Positions 41,891 to 56,869 are shown, numbered from the stretch's first letter. The stretch: DNA of 64,000 nucleotides from Oreohelix idahoensis (GCA_024509875.1 JAMPIV010006383.1:289001-353000); one strand, 5' to 3'. Notes: generated from the letters alone by a model not told the origin. Numbers and translations are program-made.

Positions 41891-43239
41891 AGCCTGGAAG
41901 ATAAGCAGAAGGAAATTTGTGCCAGTTTGTGCCAGAATTCATTGCTAATCAACGTATCTGTGTTATTCGTATGAATTGTGGTAAGCTTGAACCATTTAAT
42001 ATCTTTTAATGAAAATTGAATGTGAATTGTTGATTTATGCCTGTATATATATGTGTAGTTCAGTGGCAAACGTGAGGTAAAGCCTAAAATGCTCCAGCCT
42101 GAACAGAGGGTGTCGGAGAGAAGTAAAACGGCATGGAATGGCCAAATAGTACACTGACATCTGGATGATTGACTAGAAAGAAATAATGCTGGAAGTGCAG
42201 AGGCGTAGTGACCATTAAGGATGGTAATGCTGGTATAAAGTATTTCAGATGAAGCTGACTGTTGGCCTAACGCTCTGAACGCAATGTTTGTGCTGTATTG
42301 TGATCAGTGTAAAAGAGAATATAAATTAGTTATGAAGTAGAAGGTACATCCTTCTTGATTTCAGGGACAGTGGTCTTGATGGTACTGAGCAGCATCTGGT
42401 CAGAGATTTGCTGAATCCAGTGTCGGACAGCATACTCCTTGGTCCTTTTAGCTATCAGTGAGGTGTCTCCAGAGCCCAGAAGAGAATTCGAGCAGAGGAG
42501 TCCTCTCCTGCCGCCATCACTCAAGATAAGCAGAGTTGGCCAGCTGAGCTCAACATTATGTCCCCTCATCTTGAAATAACTTTATAAAAATACCATTCAG
42601 AGGGGAATTTACTTGTCTTAAAATCAGGAACTGTGAACATCTCCAATAATAGTCCCTAAAGACAAACTATTGAAGTCATGATGACCAATACCAACAGAGC
42701 TTGAACAAAACAAAACCAGTATTACCTCATTTTACTACTACACAACTGACACACATAGAACATTTGTACTAATATATGTCACTACAATATTCATATTAAA
42801 TACATTCTGTACATAACTTGTAATTTAAATTGATTGTGATTCCTGGTTCCCTTGTAGTTGAATCAGGACACATATTCATTCATGCCAGTAATGAATACAT
42901 ATTGTTATTTGAAAGTTCATCAGTGACTCTTTTAAGATATCTTTGTAGAGTGTTATATGTATGTGAGTGTCACAGTGTTGTCAAGAGTAGTGGATTAAAT
43001 TAAATTGTTTATCTGTCTGTTGTTGTGACTTACACTTCACCATACTCATACCCTAGACACATAACGTAGCATCACACTATTCCAGAATAATTCTGACTGA
43101 GATATATAGATATGTGGTAGCAAGTAAGGTTATCTATAATACACTACTCTTAATAGATATAGATACCTTCACAGCTGATCTCAGTCAGTACACTAAGTTC
43201 CCTATAAGTATTTATAACTTCCCACTTCACCACATATAT

Positions 43240-43257
43240 TGGGGTCTCGCTCTTGGG
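43240..43257 (+). promoter_or_regulatory. Primer-binding site of element C
   Basis: TATAT then TGGGGTCTCGCTCTTGGG follows the 5' LTR, the same layout as in A. tRNA not assigned. Confidence 0.6.
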
Positions 43258-43427
43258 ATTTTGAATCTTTCACTATTAAAAATATTGGGGGGTAATTCAC
43301 TTCAGGGAATATAAGAATTAAAAGGTATCCTTGGGTGGAATTAAATAAGGTTGAGCTCACGGTGCCTGTGTTGTCCATTAGAGATTGAATTGTTGGTTAG
43401 ACATTGTATAAATTTACATAATAGACA

Positions 43428-44492
43428 ATGGCGGACCTGGCCAAATTTCGATCTGCTGCGGTTCAGACTGCAAAAGAGTTAGGATTAGATGGGCAAGTTA
43501 TGGTTGCCTATGTCACAACGGAATGTGACAAATTTATTGAACGCGAAGAAAGAAGATTAGAAAAAGAAGCCGAAAGAAGGTTAGAGGCTGAAAGGGAAAT
43601 TAAGAAGTTACAATTTGAAGCTGAGGCTGAGACTAAGAGGTTGCAGATTGAGGCTGACAAAGAGGCTAAAGCATTGGAAGCCGAGGAAAGAAGACAAGCT
43701 GCAGAAAGGGAAGAGAAGAAATTAGCTGCAGAAAGGGAAGAGAAGAAATTAGCTGCAGAAAGGGAAGAGAGGAAATTAGCTGCAGAAAGGGAAGCAGAAG
43801 ATAAAAGATTACAAAGGGAACATGAATTACGACTAAGGGAGTTTGAGTTTCAAGGCCATGCTCCTGAAAATGGTGCCAGTCCCTTTGCCTCTGATGCTAC
43901 GGTTACTCAAGGAGCCTCAATCTCAGCTATGAATTTTCATTTAGATCATTTTGTTGAGAAAGACGATGATATTGAGAGCTATATAAATAGGTATGAACTA
44001 TTAGCTACCACGTATGGGTTAGAGAGAGAAAGGTGGAGCTTAAAGTTATCTCAGGGACTTCGTGGGGCAGCTTATGAAGTTTTTGCAAAAATGAGCAGAG
44101 GTGATCAGGAAAATTATGACATGCTAAAGCAGGCTCTTTTGTTAAGGTATGAAAAGAATGCAGAGTTTTACAGGAAAAAATTTAGGAATGCTAAACTACT
44201 GTCAGGTGAAACCTATCACCAGTTCTCTGCACGCATAGAGACATACTTGGAGAAATGGACTTCTCTGGGGAAAACCCAAGATCTTAAGGAAATGGTCCTT
44301 ATAGAGCAACTAAGAGAGTCCATGGCTCCAGACCTGAGAAAGTTTCTCATGGAACAAGGTGCAGAGAGGCTGGGTGAGTTGCTAAATGTTGCTGAAAGGT
44401 ATCAAGCAGCTCAAGCAGAGGTAACAGGTAATAAAAAGAAACAGGTGGACAACTTTAGGGCACCACAGAACTTTAATAAATTTGATCCCTAG
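43428..44492 (+). CDS. Gag of element C (coiled coil and capsid)
   Basis: 354 residues from ATG 43428, matching the start used for A. The N-terminal coil (about 35-140) is longer than in A through copies of a 27-bp unit at 43698-43800 (AEREEKKLA). Capsid (about 165-330) includes HLDHFVEKDDDIESYINRYE and the SCAN-like EQLRESMAPDLRKFL..LLNVAERY. It ends at an in-frame TAG (44490-44492) where A reads on, so the zinc knuckle lies beyond the stop. Readthrough cannot be excluded, but a simple nonsense mutation is likelier because A lacks it. Confidence 0.9.
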   Translation: MADLAKFRSAAVQTAKELGLDGQVMVAYVTTECDKFIEREERRLEKEAERRLEAEREIKKLQFEAEAETKRLQIEADKEAKALEAEERRQAAEREEKKLAAEREEKKLAAEREERKLAAEREAEDKRLQREHELRLREFEFQGHAPENGASPFASDATVTQGASISAMNFHLDHFVEKDDDIESYINRYELLATTYGLERERWSLKLSQGLRGAAYEVFAKMSRGDQENYDMLKQALLLRYEKNAEFYRKKFRNAKLLSGETYHQFSARIETYLEKWTSLGKTQDLKEMVLIEQLRESMAPDLRKFLMEQGAERLGELLNVAERYQAAQAEVTGNKKKQVDNFRAPQNFNKFDP

Positions 44493-44861
44493 GATCAAAA
44501 TAAAGGTAAGCACCAATTTGATAGGCCACGGTATGAAAATAAAAATAAAGTCCCACAATTCGATGAAAGGAAATATGATGAAAGAAAATCTTTCAACCAA
44601 GGAAAAAGGTGGTGTAAAAATTGTCAGATGGACAATCATGACACTGACCGTTGCAGAAGGAAACCTGTGTATATGGCAACCCTTCAGGTCAGGTCGACCT
44701 CAAGACAGGAGGAGGATATTATGTTAGATACCACTCCAGAAGAGATGAGGAAGGCACAGGCTGGGGATAAAACACTCAAGCCTTGTTTCAGAAAATTGTC
44801 AACTTGTCATACAACTCCAGGCAAGGGAGATTTTTACATGAAAAAACAAGTTGATGTATAG
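44493..44861 (+). pseudogene. Nucleocapsid knuckle joined to integrase start, protease deleted, element C
   Basis: This continues the Gag frame after the TAG. It contains the CCHC knuckle CKNCQMDNHDTDRC, then RRKP joined directly to VYMATLQVRS. In A 125 residues holding the entire protease stand between these points. The join has an ACCT microhomology, implying an in-frame deletion of about 375 bp. It then reads PEEMRKAQAGDKTLKPCF, the region before the integrase finger, and stops through a shift in an A-run near 44840. Confidence 0.85.
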
Positions 44862-45393
44862 GAAGACTGGAACTAGATCCAATGGTCACGGACAGCTGGT
44901 TCTTCCAAAAAGATATAGGGCAGACTTAATAAGGAGCCTACATGTGAAACCAGATGGGGACCATGAGAAGATAGGTACCATCATTCAAAAGGTGGCTCAC
45001 AATTATTATTGGCCCAAAGCAAGATGGGACATTGAGAATTTTGTAGAAAGGTGTAGTATAGCACATGAGGGAACACCCACAAGTGGGAACATGGATCAGG
45101 ACCTGGACACGCCATGGGGCCAAATCAGGCCTGACAATAAAAGGAAAAATAGATTTGATAAAGTGGACCAAATGGAATGGGAAGCCCCTTTTCACGGACA
45201 AGCTTCACTTAACTGTTTTACAATGGCCACTATGCGGAGAGTGCAAAAAGATGTCTTACCCCAGGATAAGCCGAAAATCCCTCAATCGGACTTAAACAAA
45301 CTGGAGGAAGAGGATGTAGGAGGAAATCTCTCATCAAGAATTTTAAGAGGGGAGAAAGCCCCAAAAGAAAAATTGGTAGCGGTCGTTTTGTGA
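44851..45393 (+). CDS. Integrase N-terminal remnant with non-canonical insert, element C
   Basis: Counterpart of the A frame at 9389-10135. LHVKPDGDH gives H-x6-H, YYWPKA follows, and the Cys pair is CSIA, so the last zinc ligand is lost. Then EGTPTSGN, FDKVDQMEWEAPF, MATMRRVQ and KIPQSDLNKLEE parallel A. The end of this frame is shifted relative to A near 45310; in the neighbouring frame the shared RKSLIKN, KIGSGRF and HYKASSGRD continue to a TAG at about 45496, exactly as in A. No DDE motifs. The first codon is TTG and coding comes in from the previous segment, so this is not a true start. Confidence 0.7.
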   Translation: MMYRKTGTRSNGHGQLVLPKRYRADLIRSLHVKPDGDHEKIGTIIQKVAHNYYWPKARWDIENFVERCSIAHEGTPTSGNMDQDLDTPWGQIRPDNKRKNRFDKVDQMEWEAPFHGQASLNCFTMATMRRVQKDVLPQDKPKIPQSDLNKLEEEDVGGNLSSRILRGEKAPKEKLVAVVL

Positions 45394-45499
45394 ATGATAA
45401 TTCTGGGAGGAAAAATCATCACTATAAAGCTTCAAGTGGAAGAGACCATACCGGTGCATGGACAAATAGGTCCACACAATTAAAGGTCCATATGTAGCT

Positions 45500-45928
45500 T
45501 TGTTAAGAACGTGGACTGATGAAAAGGCAGAGGAAAACATTACATCTTCATACCAATATGTGAATGAGCTGACCACTCGGTTGAAAACTGGCTGGAAACT
45601 TGCCAATGAAAATTTGAAACAAGCCAGGAAGAAACATGCTGCCTATTATAACAGGAAGGCGAAAGACAGAAATTTGGCTGTGGGAGAGAAGGTACTGCTT
45701 CTTTTGCCCGGGAGTCAGAATAAGTTACAAATTGGATGGCAGGGTCCATATACAGTTCTAGAGAAGGTGTCTAGAACAAATTATAAGATAGATAAGAAGG
45801 GGAAAGAAAAAAATCTATCATGTGAATCTCCTGAAGAAATATTTGGAAAGAGAACATCAGGAAGAGACACACTTGTTGACCTTGTCCATCGCCATGGAGA
45901 TGAAAAAGGAACCACTTTCATCATTTGA
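45500..45928 (+). CDS. Integrase C-terminal module, element C
   Basis: 142 residues beginning in the region ALLRTWTDEKAEENI, which aligns with the segment after the DDE core in B (PMSLLHDLITSD). It contains YVNELTTRLKTGWKLA, VGEKVLLLLPGSQNKL and GWQGPYTVLEKV (GPY/F). An extra A in the run near 45805 shifts it; the correct continuation (YHVNLLKKY) is in the frame of the next entry. Confidence 0.85.
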   Translation: MLRTWTDEKAEENITSSYQYVNELTTRLKTGWKLANENLKQARKKHAAYYNRKAKDRNLAVGEKVLLLLPGSQNKLQIGWQGPYTVLEKVSRTNYKIDKKGKEKNLSCESPEEIFGKRTSGRDTLVDLVHRHGDEKGTTFII

Positions 45929-47399
45929 ATATCCATTACACCCCTGTGAGACAGCAGCACAGGTGAAAATCAGTACACATTTAACGAAAACTCAGAAAGA
46001 GAGAGTGCAACAGGTTCTAAATAATCATGCAGAGGTGTTAACAGACCGACCAGGGCATACAAACCTATTGGAATATGATATGAAACTCATAGACTCCACA
46101 CCTGTCTGTATGAAACCATATTCGATTCCGTTTGCTAAGGAAAAAGCTTTGAAGGAAGAGATAGACTATCTATTGAAGGAAGGAATTATTTCGCACAGTG
46201 AGTCTTCGTATAGTTCCGGTGTTGTACTCTTAAGGAAGCCCTCTGGAGAACATAGACTCTGTATAGATTACAGGAGACTGAATGCTATTACAGAAGGACA
46301 GGTGGATCCATTGCCGGATACAAATCAGCTGTTTGCCAGACTAAATAAAGCTAAATATTTCTCAAAAGTGGATCTGAGTAAAGGATACTATCAGATTCCA
46401 GTAAAGCCTGAGGTTAGACCATACCTAGCTTTTAGTACCTCAGAAGGACACTATGAGTTTAATAGATTGCCATTTGGATTGAAGAATGCGCCTAGTGTCT
46501 TCTCTAGAATGATGAGAAAATTATTGGATCCTCTGAATAATCCCTGTATAACAAATTTTATGGATGATATCCTTATAGCAACAGAAACATTTGAGGAACA
46601 CATTGACTCTCTGAACATGCTGTTTGATCGACTTAGGGAGGCAAATTTAACAGCCCGACCAACCAAATGTTGCGTTGGATGTAAAGAATTGGAATTTTTG
46701 GGACACACAGTTTATCAGGGAAACATGACCCCTGACCCAAAGAATTTAGAAAAACTACAGAAAGCCCCGAGACCACAAACCAAGAAGGACGTGAGATCCT
46801 TTGTCTCATTATGTGGTTTCTACCAGAAGTATATCAAAAACTTTAATTCCATATGTGCACCTTTAACGGAATTGACACGTAAAGGACTTCCAGATCGCAT
46901 TACATGGACACCACAATGTGAAATGACTTACCAAGAATTGAAGGAAAAGCTCACAAGTAAACCCATTTTGAAATTACCTGACTTAAGTCAAGAATTCATA
47001 GTAAGGACGGATGCAAGTAATATTGGGTTAGGTGCAACTTTACTACAGAAATCAGATGCATTGGATGGGGAATTAAGCCCAGTGGCATATGCTAGCAGAA
47101 AGTTGAATAAAGCTGAAATCAACTACTCAACTAGCGAAAAAGAATGTCTTGCAGTAATATGGGCAATAAAGAAATTCAATATTTATCTATATGGGAAGGC
47201 ATTTAAGTTGCAAACTGACCACAAACCTTTATCGTTTTTAGCACAGGCTAAGCATGAGAACTCTAGGTTACTCCGATGGTCTTTGCTTCTGGCTCCATAT
47301 AATTTTAGCATTGAATATATATCTGGAAAAACCAATCTGGGAGCGGATTTTTTAAGCCGCCATCCGTGTGATGAGAATCACCGTAAACCCCAGAAATAA
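45822..47399 (+). CDS. Reverse transcriptase and RNase H of element C
   Basis: 525 residues. RT motifs: LCIDYRRLNAIT near 147, KVDLSKGYYQIPV near 183, LPFGLKNAPSVF near 217, FMDDILIA near 247. RNase H: VRTDASNIGLG, STSEKEC, QTDHKP and GADFLSR. All catalytic acids are present. It is highly similar to A. It stops at 47397-47399, 67 bp before the 3' LTR. The first Met belongs to NLLKKYLE, the end of integrase, so the int-RT junction is within this frame. Confidence 0.93.
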   Translation: MNLLKKYLEREHQEETHLLTLSIAMEMKKEPLSSFEYPLHPCETAAQVKISTHLTKTQKERVQQVLNNHAEVLTDRPGHTNLLEYDMKLIDSTPVCMKPYSIPFAKEKALKEEIDYLLKEGIISHSESSYSSGVVLLRKPSGEHRLCIDYRRLNAITEGQVDPLPDTNQLFARLNKAKYFSKVDLSKGYYQIPVKPEVRPYLAFSTSEGHYEFNRLPFGLKNAPSVFSRMMRKLLDPLNNPCITNFMDDILIATETFEEHIDSLNMLFDRLREANLTARPTKCCVGCKELEFLGHTVYQGNMTPDPKNLEKLQKAPRPQTKKDVRSFVSLCGFYQKYIKNFNSICAPLTELTRKGLPDRITWTPQCEMTYQELKEKLTSKPILKLPDLSQEFIVRTDASNIGLGATLLQKSDALDGELSPVAYASRKLNKAEINYSTSEKECLAVIWAIKKFNIYLYGKAFKLQTDHKPLSFLAQAKHENSRLLRWSLLLAPYNFSIEYISGKTNLGADFLSRHPCDENHRKPQK

Positions 47400-47453
47400 T
47401 AATAAATTTCTCTATGTGTATATAGAATAAAGGACTGACATATAATGTCTGTT

Positions 47454-47466
47454 TTAAGAGGGGAGG
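47454..47466 (+). promoter_or_regulatory. Polypurine tract of element C
   Basis: AAGAGGGGAGG immediately precedes the TG of the 3' LTR. Confidence 0.8.
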
Positions 47467-49869
47467 TGTCATGAAATATTCTAATCCACATATATAAATT
47501 ATTAGGTAAATATGAAGCCTAACAAATAAAATTAATAAAGAGAAGAGCAATGGTAAAATAACAGTGCTGTCACAAAGAATGTACTCGAAATCCCCCTTGT
47601 TTTCTGCTTCGTCTGCAAATTGTAACGCTTTCACGTTGATATAAAAGCTTACTGTATTATTACCCGCCTTCTTCAATGAAACGTGTGCTGCATTTCTAAG
47701 AAAAACATTGAGAGACTGCGTAATGACCTAAATTAATCCTAACATTAATTATATTACGTTACCAAAACGAACGAACAGATGGACAAAAGGATAGCGAGAG
47801 GGGAGGGCTGGAAATCAGGAACGCATGCAACACGCGACGCGCGATATACAAATGCTGGCATCACGCGTGTAAGTCTACAAGCACTAACTTTTTCAGACGG
47901 ACAGTGATAAAAAATACACTACCCTTTCCCAGAGTTAGGTTTATAAATCATAACAGACTCTTATTAGAAAAGATAACAATAGATGGGTTTACGTTTGAAC
48001 ACATAACAGTACCCAGACAGCACATCTTCCAAACAGGAGGTAGAAGAAATTGCATATTTTGAACGCAGCCACGTAGCTCCTTTAAATTAGTATTTTTGGG
48101 TTCCTTAGGGCTTGCTGACAAATAATATGTAAAACGTTACGCAAATAGTCCAGGAATTAATAAATTATACCCAAAATAAAATATTGGGGGTGCCTGACAG
48201 CATAAAATCATTTCTGCTCATAAGATTTTTTTTTAACGTGTTTGGAAAAAAATTTACGTTACAGAAATAGCCTACCATGTAAACTTCAAATTGATTGGAG
48301 CGCAACAAATGAAAGCCTAACCACGATTGGTCGGGCTATAAATACTATCTTGGTTGTTAGGGGAGACGGGAAAAGATAACATTTTTTCAAACACTTGTCG
48401 AAACGTGGCTCATTGGCCAGTCTCGCTGATATACACACTTGGGAGCGTTAGTTCGAAACCACTTGTTTAAATACACTTGATAAAGCATCAGTGCGTTGAA
48501 GCCAGCTTATATTTGGCTCAATAAAAGCCTGGAAGATAAGCAGAAGGAAATTTGTGCCAGTTTGTGCCAGAATTCATTGCTAATCAACGTATCTGTGTTA
48601 TTCGTATGAATTGTGGTAAGCTTGAACCATTTAATATCTTTTAATGAAAATTGAATGTGAATTGTTGATTTATGCCTGTATATATATGTGTAGTTCAGTG
48701 GCAAACGTGAGGTAAAGCCTAAAATGCTCCAGCCTGAACAGAGGGTGTCGGAGAGAAGTAAAACGGCATGGAATGGCCAAATAGTACACTGACATCTGGA
48801 TGATTGACTAGAAAGAAATAATGCTGGAAGTGCAGAGGCGTAGTGACCATTAAGGATGGTAATGCTGGTATAAAGTATTTCAGATGAAGCTGACTGTTGG
48901 CCTAACGCTCTGAACGCAATGTTTGTGCTGTATTGTGATCAGTGTAAAAGAGAATATAAATTAGTTATGAAGTAGAAGGTACATCCTTCTTGATTTCAGG
49001 GACAGTGGTCTTGATGGTACTGAGCAGCATCTGGTCAGAGATTTGCTGAATCCAGTGTCGGACAGCATACTCCTTGGTCCTTTTAGCTATCAGTGAGGTG
49101 TCTCCAGAGCCCAGAAGAGAATTCGAGCAGAGGAGTCCTCTCCTGCCGCCATCACTCAAGATAAGCAGAGTTGGCCAGCTGAGCTCAACATTATGTCCCC
49201 TCATCTTGAAATAACTTTATAAAAATACCATTCAGAGGGGAATTTACTTGTCTTAAAATCAGGAACTGTGAACATCTCCAATAATAGTCCCTAAAGACAA
49301 ACTATTGAAGTCATGATGACCAATACCAACAGAGCTTGAACAAAACAAAACCAGTATTACCTCATTTTACTACTACACAACTGACACACATAGAACATTT
49401 GTACTAATATATGTCACTACAATATTCATATTAAATACATTCTGTACATAACTTGTAATTTAAATTGATTGTGATTCCTGGTTCCCTTGTAGTTGAATCA
49501 GGACACATATTCATTCATGCCAGTAATGAATACATATTGTTATTTGAAAGTTCATCAGTGACTCTTTTAAGATATCTTTGTAGAGTGTTATATGTATGTG
49601 AGTGTCACAGTGTTGTCAAGAGTAGTGGATTAAATTAAATTGTTTATCTGTCTGTTGTTGTGACTTACACTTCACCATACTCATACCCTAGACACATAAC
49701 GTAGCATCACACTATTCCAGAATAATTCTGACTGAGATATATAGATATGTGGTAGCAAGTAAGGTTATCTATAATACACTACTCTTAATAGATATAGATA
49801 CCTTCACAGCTGATCTCAGTCAGTACACTAAGTTCCCTATAAGTATTTATAACTTCCCACTTCACCACA
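47467..49869 (+). repeat. LTR of element C (3' LTR)
   Basis: 2403-bp partner of 40833-43234. Substitutions noted by eye near 47766 and 48245, plus A- and T-run length changes. Confidence 0.95.
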
Positions 49870-50030
49870 TTGTGCCAGCATTTATCTGTCTTGTGCTAGT
49901 GTTAGTCTGTGTTGTGTCAGCATTTGTTTGCCATTTGTCAGTCTTCTACCAATACTTGTCTGTCGTGTATCATTATATGTCTGTCGTGTACCAGTATTTG
50001 TCTGTCATGTACCAGTATTTTTACACGCTT
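49870..50030. repeat. Minisatellite (right part)
   Basis: Continuation of the 40452-40832 array (TTGTGCCAGCATTTATCTGTC and variants), starting with the duplicated target TTGTG. Confidence 0.8.
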
Positions 50031-51212
<1,182 letters not shown>

Positions 51213-52197
51213 CGACCATCGATATTCAAATATTCATCTTTGATTTACTGCTTATATTTGTATGACCTTATTTGTTGTCTGTCAGTTGTTATTTGCTTAC
51301 GTGTTATATTCGTTGTCTTTATTTAGTTATTATTTTTGGTCACGTCCTGTTCTTTTTTGTTATGTTTTGGTATTTGTTGACAGTATTCTGTTATACGCGT
51401 TATTCTTTGTTGGCAGTTTTGTTATCTGTGGTCGCGTTTTCTTAATTCTTGGCATCACATTAGTTGGCTGGAAGGATAGTAACGATTCGTTGCGAGGCAG
51501 TGTTGACTTTCGAATGGCCCTTGGTTCGAGTAGTCTCCAGTAAGCCTATAACGTCTGTTTCATTTCTCATGTCTAGCTTTCTACTTCTTTATGTCTCACG
51601 AGTGCCTGGAACATTCCTTTACGTATGTTATTTATTTATCGTTTACAGGCCTCCGGTTTCCCTCTTTATTTATTTAGAAATCCTCCTATGCGAACTATGA
51701 TAGAACAGACATATATCTTCTCTTTTATTTTCATAAACAGTGTATAAACCTGCACACCGTGTAGGTCCTTGGGGGATACGGATTGACATAAATAAACTCC
51801 AACAAAATGCATGCCGGTATAGACACAGTCAAGCTTTTGAACTACACAACAGCATGACCTTAAACTTAAATGTAAAAATACCATCGAGAGAAATAATACA
51901 AGACAGACCGTAGAACGTATACAGTGCAAAAAAATATCATACTAAGTGATACGCGTCCTGATATTAAAAAAAAAAAAAATGTTGCCTCGTTTTGGCGAGA
52001 CACGACCCGTTCCACCTAGTTGGTTATATAGGGCACATGTTCAAACATAACGCGTCCTGATATAACCAGCAGTTCTATGTAAATGATAAATGACTGTGAC
52101 GAAATAGACGACCTCTTCGCGATCTTTGTTTCTCTCTCTTTGTTTCTCTTGTGGTACTGATTTTTATTATGTGCTCTCAAGTATCGCACTTTTCTGT
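51213..52197. other. Intergenic sequence, no gene recognised
   Basis: Several short frames without family pattern; a poly(A) run near 51966. Nothing supportable. Confidence 0.4.
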
Positions 52198-53116
52198 CTT
52201 TCTTTCTTTCTTTCTTTCTTTCGTCGTTATTTTTCTGCTAAGTAGCAGATATTTGATTTTATCAAATCATTCGACACTCCTCTCTGTGATGTCACCTGTT
52301 TGTTACCCGGTGATCCTGGCTTGCGGTGAGCAACTGAGATAAGATAGTCGCCGGCGTGTTTAGATTGAACCGCTGATAAGACGACTCGATTGGTAACCCA
52401 GATGGGCAGATACGGAGTTTTGCGTACTCATACGACAGATAACGAGATTACTGTCTGTGTGACGCATGTGGGCAGACAAGTGTGACATAATCGCTTCCGG
52501 GCCGACTTGTTATGACAACATTACTTTCTAATAAAGTAATAAGTATTACAGCTTACACATGTTGTCATGTGAGTTCCATAATCTGTCTGCAGGTTTGTAC
52601 ACAAGGGAATCGGACATCATATTACCACAGACGTGACCTATGCAAAATATTTCCATCTCGGAAATATTTTGAAAGTATCACACCAGACCTGTTTGAATAT
52701 GATTGGAGCGTTTATTTAACTTCGTAACAATTGAAGGCGTGGGAAAGATAGGAATATAGTCTGACCATTTTCGCAGTTTTATTTCACTGTGAATTTCATG
52801 CTCGCCAAGACAACATCAGACCTCGCCAGAGTGAAGACTAGATTCATAATTCCTTTTTATAACCGGACCTTTTATTGGAGAACCAAATAAGACTTACAAA
52901 GCACAGGAAATCTCTACATTTTAATAAGGAACACCGGGACTAAGAAACTGAAGAAACATACGGAATCAGAGAGGGAATCTATTGTCAAATTAAAGACACC
53001 CCAGACGCGTGTAAGAGACCGACTCGTCTCTTTTATTCATCTGAGAAACAAGTCTGTAGCCAAGATTGGCGTAAGTTGTGATTTACATTTCATATTTTAT
53101 TACTAACATGTGAACT

Positions 53117-53117
<1 letters not shown>
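52198..53117 (+). other. Duplicated noncoding block, copy 2, first part
   Basis: Matches copy 1 (30690-31690) in a series of islands, for example CGCTGATAAG, ATAATCG.TTCCGG and the end CCAAGATTGGCGTAAGTTGTG at 53059-53079 with its GTAAGT donor. It begins after a TTTC repeat (52198-52222). After ACATGTGAACTAA the homology is interrupted by (TA)n and LINE insertions. Confidence 0.55.

Positions 53118-53182
<65 letters not shown>
53118..53182. repeat. (TA)n microsatellite
   Basis: Pure TA repeat directly left of the LINE at 53183. Confidence 0.95.
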
Positions 53183-54722
<1,540 letters not shown>

Positions 54723-54899
54723 ATGTATGTATGAATGCATGTATGTATGTATGTATGTGGTAACAGCCCTCATTAACGCTGAATGAATTTATGTAAATTT
54801 ACTTTATGTAAATTCTAATGATTCTCCTATATGCCATGTTGTATTTTATTATATCATGTCAGTACATATCAATGTATTTTCTGGAGAATAAAGATTCTG

Positions 54900-56085
<1,186 letters not shown>

Positions 56086-56424
56086 ACTACTCAATCCGGT
56101 AATCGTACACGGCTACACACATGAGTTTGGTCATGAGACTGGCACTTTCATCATGTAAAACATATTGCTACAGACGCGAACGAATGTGAATGGTTGGTGC
56201 AGGGGACTAGTTACAGAGGTGGTTTCACGTTCTTTATGGAGCGAAATTGAAAATAATGATGATGATGCTTTGACTGATGATGAGATGATATGATCGTGCT
56301 GTATTAATAATTCCTGTAATTTTCCTTCCTAATTTTAACAGCCAATCAAAACAGCTACTGTTGTCGTACTTTAAAAAAAGTTGCAATCGACACATCACTG
56401 ATGGTTACCTACCACTAGCAATCA

Positions 56425-56590
56425 AGACCATTAGGAAACGGTCCTTGCCCTGGAACCTCCAAGGCAGAAAAAACAAAAGAAGATCCAAAATATATGGAAA
56501 TCAGGAATATGGTCAAAGATAGAGAAAATATGGGAAGGGGAAAAAAAAAGGTTTGGAGATAATCTAGTTGAAGGCCAACCCTCGAAAGTG
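56425..56590 (+). pseudogene. Decayed fragment of an RTE-like LINE 3' end
   Basis: CTGGAACCTCCAAGGCAG and following bases resemble CTGGAACCCCCAGGGCAA at 3871 in the LINE at 899 (protein WNPQGKRGRGR). Strongly diverged. Confidence 0.45.
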
Positions 56591-56869
56591 AAGGGAACAA
56601 GGAAGACGAAGAAGCAAGACTATCTATCTCATTACCTACAGATGATGATCCTCCTTCCACTGACTTCGTTAGGAGCTCGCTGGTCATTCCCCAAAGACGA
56701 GATTTCACGAACTGTCACATTTCGTGGCCATTACGGTGATTCAGCTCACGTCTCACTTTCTCAAACATCATTATTAGTCTTGGGTGAGTCAAATCTCGAT
56801 GTGAATCTTATTTTGTGACCAACGTAAGGGGACAATGGAAGGGATATGTTTTTTTAATGGTTGCGGAAA

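Larger units (their letters stand above)
40833..43234 (+). repeat. LTR of element C (5' LTR)
   Basis: 2402-bp direct repeat of 47467-49869, TGTCATGAAA to TTCACCACA. The TATA box and AATAAA positions imply U3 of about 0.9 kb, a short R and an unusually long U5 of about 1.3 kb. Confidence 0.95.
40833..49869 (+). mobile_element. LTR retrotransposon C (Gmr1-like order, no integrase core, no protease)
   Basis: 9037 bp on the plus strand with LTRs 40833-43234 and 47467-49869 and duplication TTGTG at 40828-40832 and 49870-49874. It is inserted in a minisatellite. It has the same gene order and non-canonical integrase region as A, with protein similarity throughout, but the protease is deleted. LTR copies differ by about two substitutions and a few homopolymer lengths in 2.4 kb by eye: the youngest insertion here. 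Breaks: TAG at 44490-44492, frame changes near 44840, 45310 and 45805, and the stop at about 45496 shared with A. Confidence 0.92.

Noticed and set aside
40812..42569. Small genes inside the LTRs of element C (also 47305-49204), and likewise in the LTRs of A
   Set aside because: They are exactly duplicated because LTRs are duplicated, have no domain and are on either strand.
44482..44500. Programmed stop-codon readthrough after Gag in C
   Set aside because: A has a sense codon at this position, so a nonsense mutation is simpler.
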